Positions 9,854-20,393 of a stretch of DNA of 29,645 bases are shown here, in pieces. Each line of letters begins with the position of its first letter. The first letter of the stretch is position 1. A program made the position numbers and the translations under genes. Under the pieces are notes generated by a model that worked only from the letters and a program-made list of their open reading frames with translations, did no database searches and was not told where the DNA came from. The stretch is from Lenisia limosa (taxonomy: Eukaryota > Breviatea), in NCBI GenBank assembly GCA_001655205.1, contig LPNZ01010644.1, positions 1 to 29,645 of the forward strand, read 5' to 3'.

Positions 9854-12800
9854 CTAGGGTGGTTTACTTTGTGCCTCTGTTCCCCTTATCTCCTCTACAG
9901 CTATCCATCTATCCATCCCATCACTCTTAAGAATTCTACAAACAGTAATCCCCCCCCCCCCCNNNNNNNNNNNNNNNNNNNNNNNNNNNNNNNNNNNNNN
10001 NNNNNNNNNNNNNNNNNNNNNNNNNNNNNNNNNNNNNNNNNNNNNNNNNNNNNNNNNNNNNNNNNNNNNNNNNNNNNNNNNNNNNNNNNNNNNNNNNNNN
10101 NNNNNNNNNNNNNTCAAAAAAAAACAAAAATACCAATAATAAGATCAAGCCACCTCAAAACATGAACATTCAAAAAGTTAAAAAGTTTCATCTAGGCCTT
10201 TGAAGTCGTAAAAGGCAAGTACAAATTGTCCATAACACCCGGGCCTAAAGAGTCAAAGAAATCCAGAATGCAACCATTATGCAATTCAGTGATGTTGTAA
10301 AAAAATAAATAAAAAAAAATAGCATGTCTGGGAAGAACAACAGCATTCCCAAACATACTCAACACTTGTTCTCTCATGAACTCGTCGTCGCTCACAGCTA
10401 AATCGTGACAAGATGACACAATTGAACCAAAAGACCCCCCCCCCCGAGNNNNNNNNNNNNNNNNNNNNNNNNNNNNNNNNNNNNNNNNNNNNNNNNNNNN
10501 NNNNNNNNNNNNNNNNNNNNNNNNNNNNNNNNNNNNNNNNNNNNNNNNNNNNNNNNNNNNNNNNNNNNNNNNNNNNNNNNNNNNNNNNNNNNNNNNNNNN
10601 NNNNNNNNNNNNNNNNNNNNNNNNNNNNNNNNNNNNNNNNNNNNNNNNNNNGATTTTTGGATGCAAGTCCAGAGGCTACTCTCACGACATCATCAATGGC
10701 AATGAACTTCTCCGATACCACTGGCTTGTCTTTCGGTTTACGCCACATAATCTGAAGCAATGAGGCGGGAACAAAGGACCCCCGCTAAACAGCTTGACCC
10801 ATGTGTTGCGCTTAACTTATAATAGGGAAAATCAGTTGATAATAAGCAAGAATGAAGTTCTACTAGTGGCCAATGCGCCCCGATGCTGACCTTGCCTGCC
10901 GCCTGTTTGACAGAGAAGGAGTGAGGCGGCTTCTCGAAATGGACCCACACGTGCCTGGGCTTACGGCTGCCTGAGTTGACCTGGGGGAGTAAAATTGAAA
11001 CCTGGGGGAGTAAAAATGAAAAATTTATGAAACAAAAAAAAGAGACAAAAATTGACAATCAATGAAACAAAAAAAAACCCAAAATCAACTTGGTTGGCTA
11101 GCCATTTTANNNNNNNNNNNNNNNNNNNNNNNNNNNNNNNNNNNNNNNNNNNNNNNNNNNNNNNNNNNNNNNNNNNNNNNNNNNNNNNNNNNAAAAACAG
11201 TTGTGTTGGTTGCTACGGTGCCAATTTCGCTTTCAAATAAAGAAAAAAGGCCACCCATTACTGCAAAAAAAAAAGAGATAATACCTTTGTTAACACCATG
11301 CCGTCCTTGAGAAGATTCCAGGCGTCCCGAAGGACAATGAAACGCTTCTTTTCCCTCTCGGACACCTCATCAATGAGGTTGTTGGCGTTCTTGCTGCACT
11401 AGTCAGTTCTTTTCTTCAAAGGTTGATGTTTTTCATAAAATATGATTAGGAATCCAATTTGACCAAACGAAGTGCGACGCTTGATAAATCCTTCAGGGCT
11501 ATCGACATCCCCCCAACGTGTCAAGGATGAGGTTCTGTGCAGTGGCTTTACTTTGCTGGATTTCCAAGGAGTTTAGAATGGCTGGGAGCGGGTCTGGGAG
11601 CTCCTAAGATGTCAAATTTGGCAGGGGAAAAAAAAAAGGGGGGGGGGATGATGTTGATCTGACCATTCCATACACAGTATGCATTTCTATAACCTTGCAA
11701 TTATTTCCCCCTTCAAAGTATAACAGCTCCGATGAGAACCATCACCCACAACGTCGCCACGACAGCGTATCAGGAAGGCAGTCAAAAGGCCGAACTACAG
11801 AGTGAGGCCTTCAATTCGGGATATAACGAACGTGGAAATGAGAAGAGCTTTGTGTAAACTAATCGATTAAGATGATTTTTCATAGTCACCCTCCAACCTC
11901 ATAGTCAAGATCCACGATAGATGAGGCACTTGGCGGAGTTTCACCTTCAACAGTCTAAAGGGTCAGACTACAGAATGTTGGAATATTGAGCGGCAGGTTT
12001 TAGATACGGGGCAAGAAATAAGACGAAAAACATTGTTTGTTTTCCCGAATCCAGAAGAGTCCCCTGGGTTGTTTCAGCCGCCATACGTAAGCCTTGGCCA
12101 AGAATTCCTTCATTNNNNNNNNNNNNNNNNNNNNNNNNNNNNNNNNNNNNNNNNNNNNNNNNNNNNNNNNNNNNNNNNNNNNNNNNNNNNNNNNNNNNNN
12201 NNNNNNNNNNNNNNNNNNNNNNNNNNNNNNNNNNNNNNNNNNNNNNNNNNNNNNNNNNNNNNNNNNNNNNNGATGTTTGGACTATCGTAACTTTTTTTGA
12301 GTGACGAGATATCATGCCGACACCTGAGCTATGCTTTGGTTTGCTTATATTATGTTTTCAAATTGTAGTGTTGATATACAAACAATCGTCATCATGAATG
12401 AAAAATACAGTGAATGTGAAGAGCGTACCGAACTCAGCGAGATTGGCCAGGTTCTGGATAGACTTGGAGAGAAGGGTGAGGGTTCGTGCTTGCTCAGGAG
12501 ATGGGTGGTCTGAAATGTGGTCAACGAAGCAACGGAGAAAGCGGTGCTCCAGTCAAGGATTATCATCGCATATAGTGTAGCATGTATAATACATATAATA
12601 TAGCCCACCATTTGCAAGGGAGAAGAGCTTCGGGCCTAAGATGGCAGCTCCGAAGAATCTAGAACAATCAAAAGGTAAATTAGTGAAATAAGAAAGGAAA
12701 ATGGAGGAGGTGGGGGGAAGACCAAATTATGAAGGTAAATGCAGATCGATGAAAGGTAACTCCAGTTTCATTCTTGCACCATTTTTCTTTCCTCAAAAAC

Positions 12801-15800
12801 ACTTCATACAGACGGAAATAGTCCTATTTCAAGAAGACCCCCCCCCCCCCCNNNNNNNNNNNNNNNNNNNNNNNNNNNNNNNNNNNNNNNNNNNNNNNNN
12901 NNNNNNNNNNNNNNNNNNNNNNNNNNNNNNNNNNNNNNNNNNNNNNNNNNNNNNNNNNNNNNNNNNNNNNNNNNNNNNNNNNNNNNNNNNNNNNNNNNNN
13001 NNNNNNNNNNNNNNNNNNTCCAGGCCCTGAACTGTGAGAAATGCATAAATAGTGGTAGTATATCTGGGGGATTGATATTCAAAGCCACTCTTCATTCAAA
13101 AGTGGAGATACTCATATCATCTAGGAAGCCCCATGACAAACTTGGGCATCTTGTCAAACGACGCAAAGATGGCGCGAGCGCAATCTCTGACCAGGTCCTT
13201 CAACTGCGGCCAATTGGCGTCAGCGTCACTCTGGCCATTGTCCAGACGAGTGGGGTCAACCTGGCGGTCAGATATTGAGTGCGACGACAGCAAGGATTAG
13301 TACCAAGAAGAGAGAAAGTACACCAGAAACGTCAGTCTTACCTCGTAGCCGGTTGGTTTGTCCATAATGCGAGTGATTATCGGCTTTAGTGTATCCTGTA
13401 GAGGAGTAAGAAAGCGAAAGGTGGATACTCCATCTTCAAGAACTGCCTCTTGTAAATACAAAGTCAATAAAGTTGACCACTAAAACACTCTAAATGCCCC
13501 CTCCCCCCCATAGCGGTACAAAACCAATGCTTACTTCAAGGTATTGTTGTCCGGTGAGTTTCATGAGGAAGTCAAGTCCCTTAGTCACCACTGAGTTGCC
13601 GCGGAAAAGGGTTTGTTGTGAAACTGAACAAGCATTAGTGCATGTCACAAAAGACAAGCTGAAGAAAACAACAGATTTACCCCTCTTACGTGTGTTCATG
13701 ATCTCTTCATTGCACATGGGGATGAGCATTTCCTCCAAACAGTTCATTCCGTATCCAATAGACACCAATAGCCGCGCAACTTCCACTCGTTCCTATAGCG
13801 TGAACGCTATCGCCATCAATATCTCAAATACAGCAGTTGTTCATAAAATTACTAAATAAAGAGCTAAGAAATGACCAAAGAGTTAAGAACGCTATATCCG
13901 AAGCGACAGTATTTCGTCCCAATGCCTACAGCTTCTCTGGTGTTGAGGAAGTCAATTAGTTTGCGGTCTTTGTCTATAAGCATTTTCTGGTCGAGGTGAG
14001 ATGGATCTGAAAAAAAGGAAGAAAAAAAAGCTGTATTCGGCTGAAACAGTCAACACCATACGTTTATCAGGGATACTGATTACAAATGGATATTTCCGCA
14101 ATTAATCTAGAAAGAAGAAATAGAATTAGGCTTCACCAAGGGTCTAATAAAAGGCTCAACAAGGTTACTCTCGAAATGCGTTTACCAAAAACGAACCTGG
14201 AGAGGACTGTAGTACTCAAGAGGCATAACAGGCTCCATCTAAAAAGTAAGAATCAAGTAATGCTCCGGCTTGAGCGAAAGAACTCGAGCCCCCCCCCCCC
14301 NNNNNNNNNNNNNNNNNNNNNNNNNNNNNNNNNNNNNNNNNNNNNNNNNNNNNNNNNNNNNNNNNNNNNNNNNNNNNNNNNNNNNNNNNNNNNNNNNNNN
14401 NAGTTCGGGGTCGAGAGCATAAGATGCCATTGGGATCTCTAGAGGACTTAAAACACAGTAAGGGAATGGGGAACGATTGGATGAAGCAATTGGGAAATGG
14501 GACTAGTTGTACAAGAAGCTCATCATCGGAGGTGCCAGGCCAACGTACCGACAAGGAGGGCTTGGTACTCGGCAAGGTCCGTGAAGTCAACCTGTGCTCT
14601 TGAGACGACTTTGCCGTCCTCTTGAATGAACATGTCGAGAGACGGTTTGGTGAAGGATGTGAGAGGGCTGAAGGGTCAAAAATAATTGCAATAGCACCAT
14701 GCTTTGAAGAGCGTAATGTCCTCTTACAATCTGGAGTCTGCGGATGGGAATGTGGGGTTGGTGGTGGACTTGTTGACGGAAGGTGTGCTGTTTCGGGTGT
14801 CTCCCAGGGCGAAATCGACTTGGACGGTGCCGTCTAATGATTACAAAGGCTTCATGTGCCATCATAGCAAATCCTTTTGGCTCTCCCCCTCCCAAGGATA
14901 TTCTCTTTCAGCTAAACCCCAAACTACTTTTCTTGTCATTGGTGGTCTTGAAGTTGATGATGTCACGAACTAGAAACAGTGAAAACCGAGAGAAAGGGAT
15001 GTTGATAGTCCATAATAAAATGTCCTTCGTTGTACAGTTTCGATGGCTGAGAAAGGAATACAGGAATATCAAATTCGGCTGAAGAAGTCAAAACACTACC
15101 TTTAACAGTCAGGCTGCCGGGAATGTCTCCAGTAGGCTTCACCTTGCGTACCTACATAGTTACCCTCGGCTCTTTAGAAGGGGTAGCAATTGCTTCGGCC
15201 CACAACATTTCTCATTTCTCATTTATCAATATCAGCATTCACAAGTTTGAGTCTCACTTCGAGTCTGACGATACCTCCGGGCATGCCAGAAAAGAGGGGA
15301 GGTGGCTGCAAGGGGGCCCACCACTCGTCTTTCGGTGTACGCTGAATAAGTTAGCTGCGTACATAGAGGATCTGTTCACTCATGAGATATAAGGCACCTT
15401 TTGAACCTATGATTATAAATTATTATGTATGTCACAGTACAAAATATATGATGGAACCGGAGAGTTGCCAACCATATCCTTCTTTGCAATGACCATGAGC
15501 GCAATGGGATACTCGTGCGGCATGTGTCGGAGTGACGTGTCCCAAACAACAAGACGGAGCTTCTCGTACCCTTGTCTAAAAGGCGTGATGAAGTGCTAAT
15601 AACAATTTGTCCGCCTTTTCCATCAACAGCTGCGCGCATTCCACATTTCCCACCCCAACACATTAACCCTGAGAGAAAACCATTCCTTTGTGCCAATCAT
15701 CCGAGTTCTTAAGCTCTCATCACTCCAAGCTCACGTATCAATAACTACGTCGTGTCCGTAAATCGGTTCACAGCTAGCAGAGGCCACTGAAGTTCTCTCA

Positions 15801-17738
15801 ACAGCCTGAAACAATTAAAAAGAGACTCCTGCCAAGAGATGATTAACAACCTAATCCAGTCCTCAAACCTGGCCATCAACTTCTACGGTGACCACAGTAT
15901 CCGGCGGCGTGTCTTTGTCACTTGGAATACAGCCCGGTGCGGCCGCAATGAGATCACGTGCAGCCGCCAGCTTGAGACGAATCGTCCCTGCATGCCGGAC
16001 CTTGGCTACAGGAGTTACCAACGTTTTTGAATAACAACCCCTTCCAAACGTAATCACGATAACTAAGAAGGAATGCAAAAATTGCCTCTGCTTACGTGGG
16101 GGCAAAGCATCAATCTCAGCCGTAACCGAATTATCTGTGTCACTCTGGAGCTAGAAAGAAAGTAAAAAAATGAGAAATACAAAAGTGAGTAGTGTAATTA
16201 TTACTTGTTTTAAGCTCATTGGGTACAGTTTCTTTGAGGTCGATAATCACCATTACACCAAGTCCTCACTCACCTTCTCGATGATCATCATTATCGAACT
16301 CCAGTGGGAAGAGGCATTTGTGAGCGCTGTTTTCAGCTGCAAGATGAAAAAAAAAAAAACAGTGAATCGGACTTCGGAATGCACATGTACAAGCGGTGGA
16401 GTAATAAGGCCTGGACGGACCTTTTCTCGGACATTATCTTGGGTTTCAGGGTCCTTGATTACGTCTGACACGAGGTTCAAGAGGGCAGCACCTTGGTTCT
16501 GAACATATTAGCCAATAACGGCGATTCAGAGAGACTGTCCACTCCTTTCCAACCTTGGTGGCTTCGGCAACCTCGGGTGACGCCATTCTCTGATAGTTTC
16601 GGGTAAGGTCGCGGTTGAACCTGTCGCATGCCGGCTAAATACGTCATTGCAATTCCTCCTTAATACGCCGCAAAATCTCATATCCACTCAAATGATGAAA
16701 AAGATATATGAGTGAACCCGAGTGTATATGTATAAGAGTTCACACATGTGAAAATGAGCGAAAAAGTGATATGCTGACAGCCAATGACGAACCTTGATAC
16801 GGGCCGGACCAGAGGGGGTGCCTTCGTGAAGGGCATTCAGAGCTGAAGCGTGAACAAAGATGCTGACCAAGCCACAACCAAGACACCCCACAAACACGAC
16901 ATTCTCTTGATGGCGTTGTGCGTTGACGTGATGCTTGTTGTCATCCGTCGGCCGTAGGTAAGTAAAAGCGTGGCAAGGTCCTCACGCCCTGAGACATTAG
17001 TTATCATGACTGTCGAGTGAAAACTACATCACACATAAAAGCAGTATTATAAGTGCCTGTCAAGTTGAAAGCAGTTTGAAAGAACATCGTTCACAAGGAC
17101 AGGCATCAGAAATGTGAGGACAAATAGGGAATGCTGGCGAGAACAATGGCAAAAAAATACCAAACCAACCGGCAGGAAGCTCATCATCGTTAATCATAGG
17201 AGATACAGAGCCCTAAAGAAGGTTAAGAAGCAAAAGAAAGCGGGTGGGCGAACTGAGGCGAAACCCTCCTCAAGAGGAGGCATGAGTGAATTCTCCGCTA
17301 TTTTGAGAGCAGATGAAGGAACCTCCTCGGGCTTTGCAGACTCGCTGGCCTCACTTGCTGACTCAGAGTTCATGTTGAAGTCCTCATCGAGTTTCTCGAG
17401 CATAGAATCCAAAAAACCATCACCAACACCTTGATGGTGCATGTCCGACTGTGAATCCGGCTGAGCCATCTTCTGAAATCTGAATACAGGAAAACTACCA
17501 GACAACCCCCGTCTTTTCCACTCACTAGCTCCTGCTAACTGGTTCCAATCTGTCACTTATTGCCTCTTACAACTGGTTTCACGGTGCAAATCTTCTCTCG
17601 AATTTTTTCCATATATGTTGTACCATTACCTATACTTTTATATGCCTTTGCGGTTGACGCTAACAGGACAACAAGCACAAAAGCGACCGACAGCCCTAGT
17701 GCCAGAGAAGAAGAGTGACTAATCCTTCCGCTCATCAC
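9854..17738 (-). CDS. Membrane-anchored C2-C2-RasGAP-PH-like protein
   Basis: RasGAPs switch off Ras by speeding GTP hydrolysis. Exons in order: 17738-17571 (signal peptide), 17472-17254, 17212-17170, 16980-16793 (transmembrane segment), 16634-16554, 16498-16421, 16336-16274, 16150-16096, 16005-15869, 15805-15735, 15575-15473, 15341-15243, 15151-15100, 14969-14928, 14833-14728, 14667-14549, 14438 into a gap, 14238-14197, 14006-13930, 13792-13690, 13623-13535, 13395-13342, 13260 to about 13140, a gap, 12658-12609, 12509-12429, then exons near 12080, 11940, 11800, 11600, 11350, 10980 and 10760-10652. The first C2 is at about 16005-15473, the second at 15150-14430. RasGAP marks are TLFRGNSVVTKGLDFLMKL (arginine finger R), FFGAAILGPKLF and LSKSIQNLANLAEF. 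A PH-like part has MWRKPKD and FIAIDDVVRVASG. The stop is unresolved, near 9854-10400. The 14197/14006 junction is out of phase as drawn. Confidence 0.85.
9963..10113. other. Assembly gap (N) near the RasGAP 3' end
   Basis: It is preceded directly by a C-run (9951-9962). It may hide the last exon border of the RasGAP gene; a frame reading DRWIAVEEIRG and ending at a stop near 9854 lies just left of it. Confidence 0.99.
10449..10651. other. Assembly gap (N) in the PH-like part of the RasGAP gene
   Basis: A C-run (10436-10445) ends four bases from the gap edge. Coding resumes at 10652 in the exon with VVRVASGLASKN. Confidence 0.99.
10979..11020. repeat. 21-bp tandem duplication copying an acceptor splice site
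   Basis: The unit cctgggggagtaaaattga appears twice in a row with one or two differences (10979-10999 and 11000-11020). On the minus strand each copy reads as a pyrimidine tract ending in ctcccccag, so the RasGAP intron has two tandem acceptors. The leftmost one is used by the exon that reads VNSGSRKPRHVWVHFEK. Confidence 0.8.
11110..11192. other. Assembly gap (N) in a RasGAP intron
   Basis: It lies between the exons at about 11350 and 10980, whose phases match, so it is probably intronic. Confidence 0.99.
12115..12271. other. Assembly gap (N) in the RasGAP gene
   Basis: It follows the NLANLAEF exon and probably hides the last RasGAP helices. Confidence 0.99.
12852..13018. other. Assembly gap (N) inside the RasGAP domain
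   Basis: It is preceded directly by a C-run (12838-12851). The exon that should hold the conserved FLR-type arginine before FFGAAILGP is missing here. Confidence 0.99.
14301..14401. other. Assembly gap (N) between the second C2 and the RasGAP domain
   Basis: It is preceded directly by a C-run (14289-14300). The exon starting at 14438 runs into it. Confidence 0.99.
17571..17738 (-). CDS. First exon of the RasGAP gene: signal peptide
   Basis: The exon encodes 56 residues. A short basic start is followed by a hydrophobic core (LALGLSVAFVLVVLLASTAKA) with a good cleavage pattern after AKA, then a possible N-glycosylation site (NGT). It ends in a strong donor (gtt|gtaagag) that joins in phase to an acceptor at 17473 and to the exon containing an internal ATG (17469). 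It might instead be a separate 61-residue membrane protein, since the frame is open past the donor to 17553. The joined reading explains why 17472 begins right after a clean acceptor. Confidence 0.6.
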
Positions 17739-17781
17739 TCATCACTTTTTCTTCCAGCCAGACCCAAGCTGTCCTCTGAAG
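17739..17781. promoter_or_regulatory. 43-bp divergent spacer between two start codons
   Basis: Only 43 bp part the minus-strand ATG at 17738 from the plus-strand ATG at 17782. If both starts are right, the core promoter and both 5' leaders must be extremely short or overlap the other gene. No clear TATA box is visible. Confidence 0.4.
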
Positions 17782-19401
17782 ATGGCAACTTTGTTCTTTC
17801 TTCTTCTCAGTCTCCTGTCCATACTGGTGAATCCATGCTCTGGGTACCTTGAAGCGACACCCGAAGGCACAAGAATCTCAGCAAGTCACATCGACACATC
17901 ATCTTTTTCTGCAGACAATGTGGTTATCAATCATCTTAATTTCTCCGATGGTTCTTCAAGTGAGAGATTGTGTTGGTAATAAGTGTTTATCAATTATCAA
18001 CCCCATAATTATGATATGTATGTGACTACCAGTGTAACTCTCCAGTGACAACTCGAGGTGTGACTTCCGATGAGCTTTCTGCTGTACAAAGTAAGCCATC
18101 TCATACTTGCACAATTGCAAGTTGAGAACTTTTGATCACCATCAGGTCAACTTAGCATCCCGGTGCGAGCCAAGAAGTCTATGACGCTGATGGATGGCCT
18201 CTCTGATTGGACCTTGGTCGGCAACGCTGCCTGCACCATCACTGTCAATGACACCGTTAGTGGTGTAATATGGCTTGGGGCACCTTGGAAATTCATGACA
18301 GGATCATGGGATAGTAGTATGAAGGGATTCCTTGAGATAGTATGTTTTTTTTTGTTGTTGTTGATATATCTAATTGACCCAGGTTGCCTATGGCGCCACC
18401 AAAAGGGGCCCGATTGGTATGCGTTATTATGTATGGTCATACCCAGGATGATTGTTGTAAGGAACTCATAACAGCTTATCTTTTGTATTGTTATTTTTTT
18501 TACCATTCAGCTACTGAACTTCTTGACTTCCTGAAAAGACAAGAGCAGTACATCTTCACTGATTTTAAGGTGTGTGGCTGACAGTTTGGCCCGCAACACG
18601 ACTGGAAGTTGATTTTTGTAGATTTGGCATATCGTGTGCGATCGTCTAGCAGGAAAGACATTTTTCCACATGGGGCCACAGACAAGGGTATTCGGGCTAT
18701 CATCAATGCCACGCTTCTAGTAGTGACCTTATCTCAGTCAAGTATAGTCTTGTAGCTTACTATGCAGATTCCCTACTTCAATCAAGGTACAGTAACGTTT
18801 GGCTATGTTGCTAAAGTCATTAGCTCTGATCTCAACTTTGTAAATGGTTGGTGTTGGGTTGGTGTTTTATTCTATTTATTGTGTGTTTTATACCAACGAC
18901 TCTCTGTGTGATAGTGCATATTAGATGAAACTATCATGCTTAATCATCATAAGGTACTCACTCACCCGTCATGGAAAGTTGTAAAGGATAGAGGGGAAAT
19001 GATTCAGCTTTATACTCCATATCGATATACTAGTAATACATACACATTTCGACAAGTAGCAACCATTTTTAGTTTCTCATCCCATGTCTTTTTAATCTTG
19101 ACTCTGTCATGTAAATGGTCTTAGTGAAATATAATTATGACTTAGGTCCATTATCCTCGGTTACTGAACTAAACAAATGGACTGTCGCTACCTCAAAGTA
19201 CAAAGGCGGAGGAAGAGGATACAGCTACCCTGCATCACATAACTACATTGATACTCATGTAGGCGGAGTCCTCTTCTCCCCTCTTCCTTTGTGACGTTTG
19301 GACATTTATCTCATTACATGCTAACCATTGCAGGTGGAGTACTACTTTGCACTTCCTGCACTGGTGTATGCTGATGTTGATGTTTCTGACCCACTTAATT
19401 G
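17782..19401 (+). CDS. Predicted secreted or lumenal protein of unknown family
   Basis: Exons: 17782-17959, 18046-18090, 18146-18339, 18383-18416, 18511 to 18569 or 18573, 18622-18719, 18768-18786, 19146-19258, 19334-19401. All keep phase if the 18573 end is used. The first 21 residues form a classical signal peptide (MATLFFLLLSLLSILVNPCSG). The mature part has no domain I recognise. Visible blocks are DGLSDWTLVGNAACTITVND, IWLGAPWKF, RAIINATLLIPYFNQ, GGGRGYSYPASHNYIDTH and VEYYFALPALVYADVDVSDP. The mixed hydrophobic and polar pattern suggests a beta-rich extracellular fold, but this is a guess. The last exon ends at a good donor, so at least one more exon is expected; candidates near 19525-19560 give only a few residues before a stop. 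Its start codon is 43 bp from that of the divergent RasGAP gene. Confidence 0.65.
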
Positions 19402-20393
19402 GTGAGTAGTTTGTTTAAAACCATTTTACCCAGTTTAGGTGGTTTTTCCCTGTTGCTGAGTTTTATTAAATGTGCCTTTTGTCGTATGTATTTTATATTC
19501 ACTATGTGATATATAGTCTAGATATTCTTCATTCATAGTAGGACTCTGTGCGATTAATTGTAATTAAAATAATACAGTTTTTTTTGATATAAACAAAAAT
19601 GGGCTTGCATAAAAAAAAAGGGGGGGTGGCTCTTTAAAAAAACGTCTGTAGTTACAAATCTTGTCCAGTTTTATTCATAGAAATGCCACACTCACTCAGG
19701 GGTTCCTCTTAGATATATGAGACACAGGTGGAATCGGAGTGCACTTTTATCACTTTTTATAATTACAGACGCAAAAAATATTGTCACCCCCAGTAAAAAA
19801 ATTATTTCGATTTAGAAAATTCCAGAAAATCCTTGACATATATTTAATTGTGACTTTTTTTTGAAAAGAAGAAAATGAAAAATGTAAATTGCAATTATTT
19901 TATAGTCTAATAACATTTCAAAATTAGCTTAATGACAATTAATTGCGCAGAGTCTTAATTAGTGTGCAAAGAGTGACACCAATAATCAATGTGAGTCAAT
20001 TTAAAGAATACACTGCACACATAGTTTAGCGGGCCCTCACAATCGTGGTGTACTAGAGATATTAAATTACAAAGCAACCCACTTTTTCTCTCATTCTATT
20101 GGTCAGAAGTCTAGAATCAACCTGCTCAACTGTAGCTTTAATAGTGGACTTTGTTGGAGTATTAAACGCATCTGGGGGGTCAAAAAGCCAGTATTATTTC
20201 CATTGAGTTTTTGCATTATAAGGCGCTTCAAATAATTGCTTAACGCTTTATGGCGAAAGTGATTCCAATGTAGCACCTCAACATAGAAAAAGATAGAATT
20301 TCTCAATAATCATCAGTTTATGATTATACTATTACCGATCTTTATCAACTGGGTCGAAGTCCTAAGCATATCATATGATATATACATTTACTT
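19402..20393. other. AT-rich spacer between convergent genes
   Basis: This stretch lies between the 3' side of the secreted-protein gene (plus) and the stop codon of the RING gene (minus). It is A/T-rich with long A and T runs and no exon I trust. It must hold the 3' end of the plus gene and two terminators. A MITE-like inverted repeat sits at 19620-19791. Confidence 0.6.
19620..19791. repeat. MITE-like inverted repeat, about 170 bp
   Basis: The left arm 19620-19655 starts gggggggtggc and contains cgtctgtagttac. The right arm 19759-19791 is its imperfect reverse complement (taattacagacg, then gtcaccccc). Arms match best over the outer 9 and the inner 13 bases. The inside has no coding potential. 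It is probably a non-autonomous transposon remnant. Confidence 0.5.

Noticed and set aside
9431-10763. Several long open frames made mainly of unknown residues.
   Set aside because: They run through N gaps, where no stop codon can appear.
17553-17738. A separate 61-residue membrane protein gene.
   Set aside because: A strong in-frame donor and a matching acceptor make it more likely the first exon of the RasGAP gene, though this is not proven.
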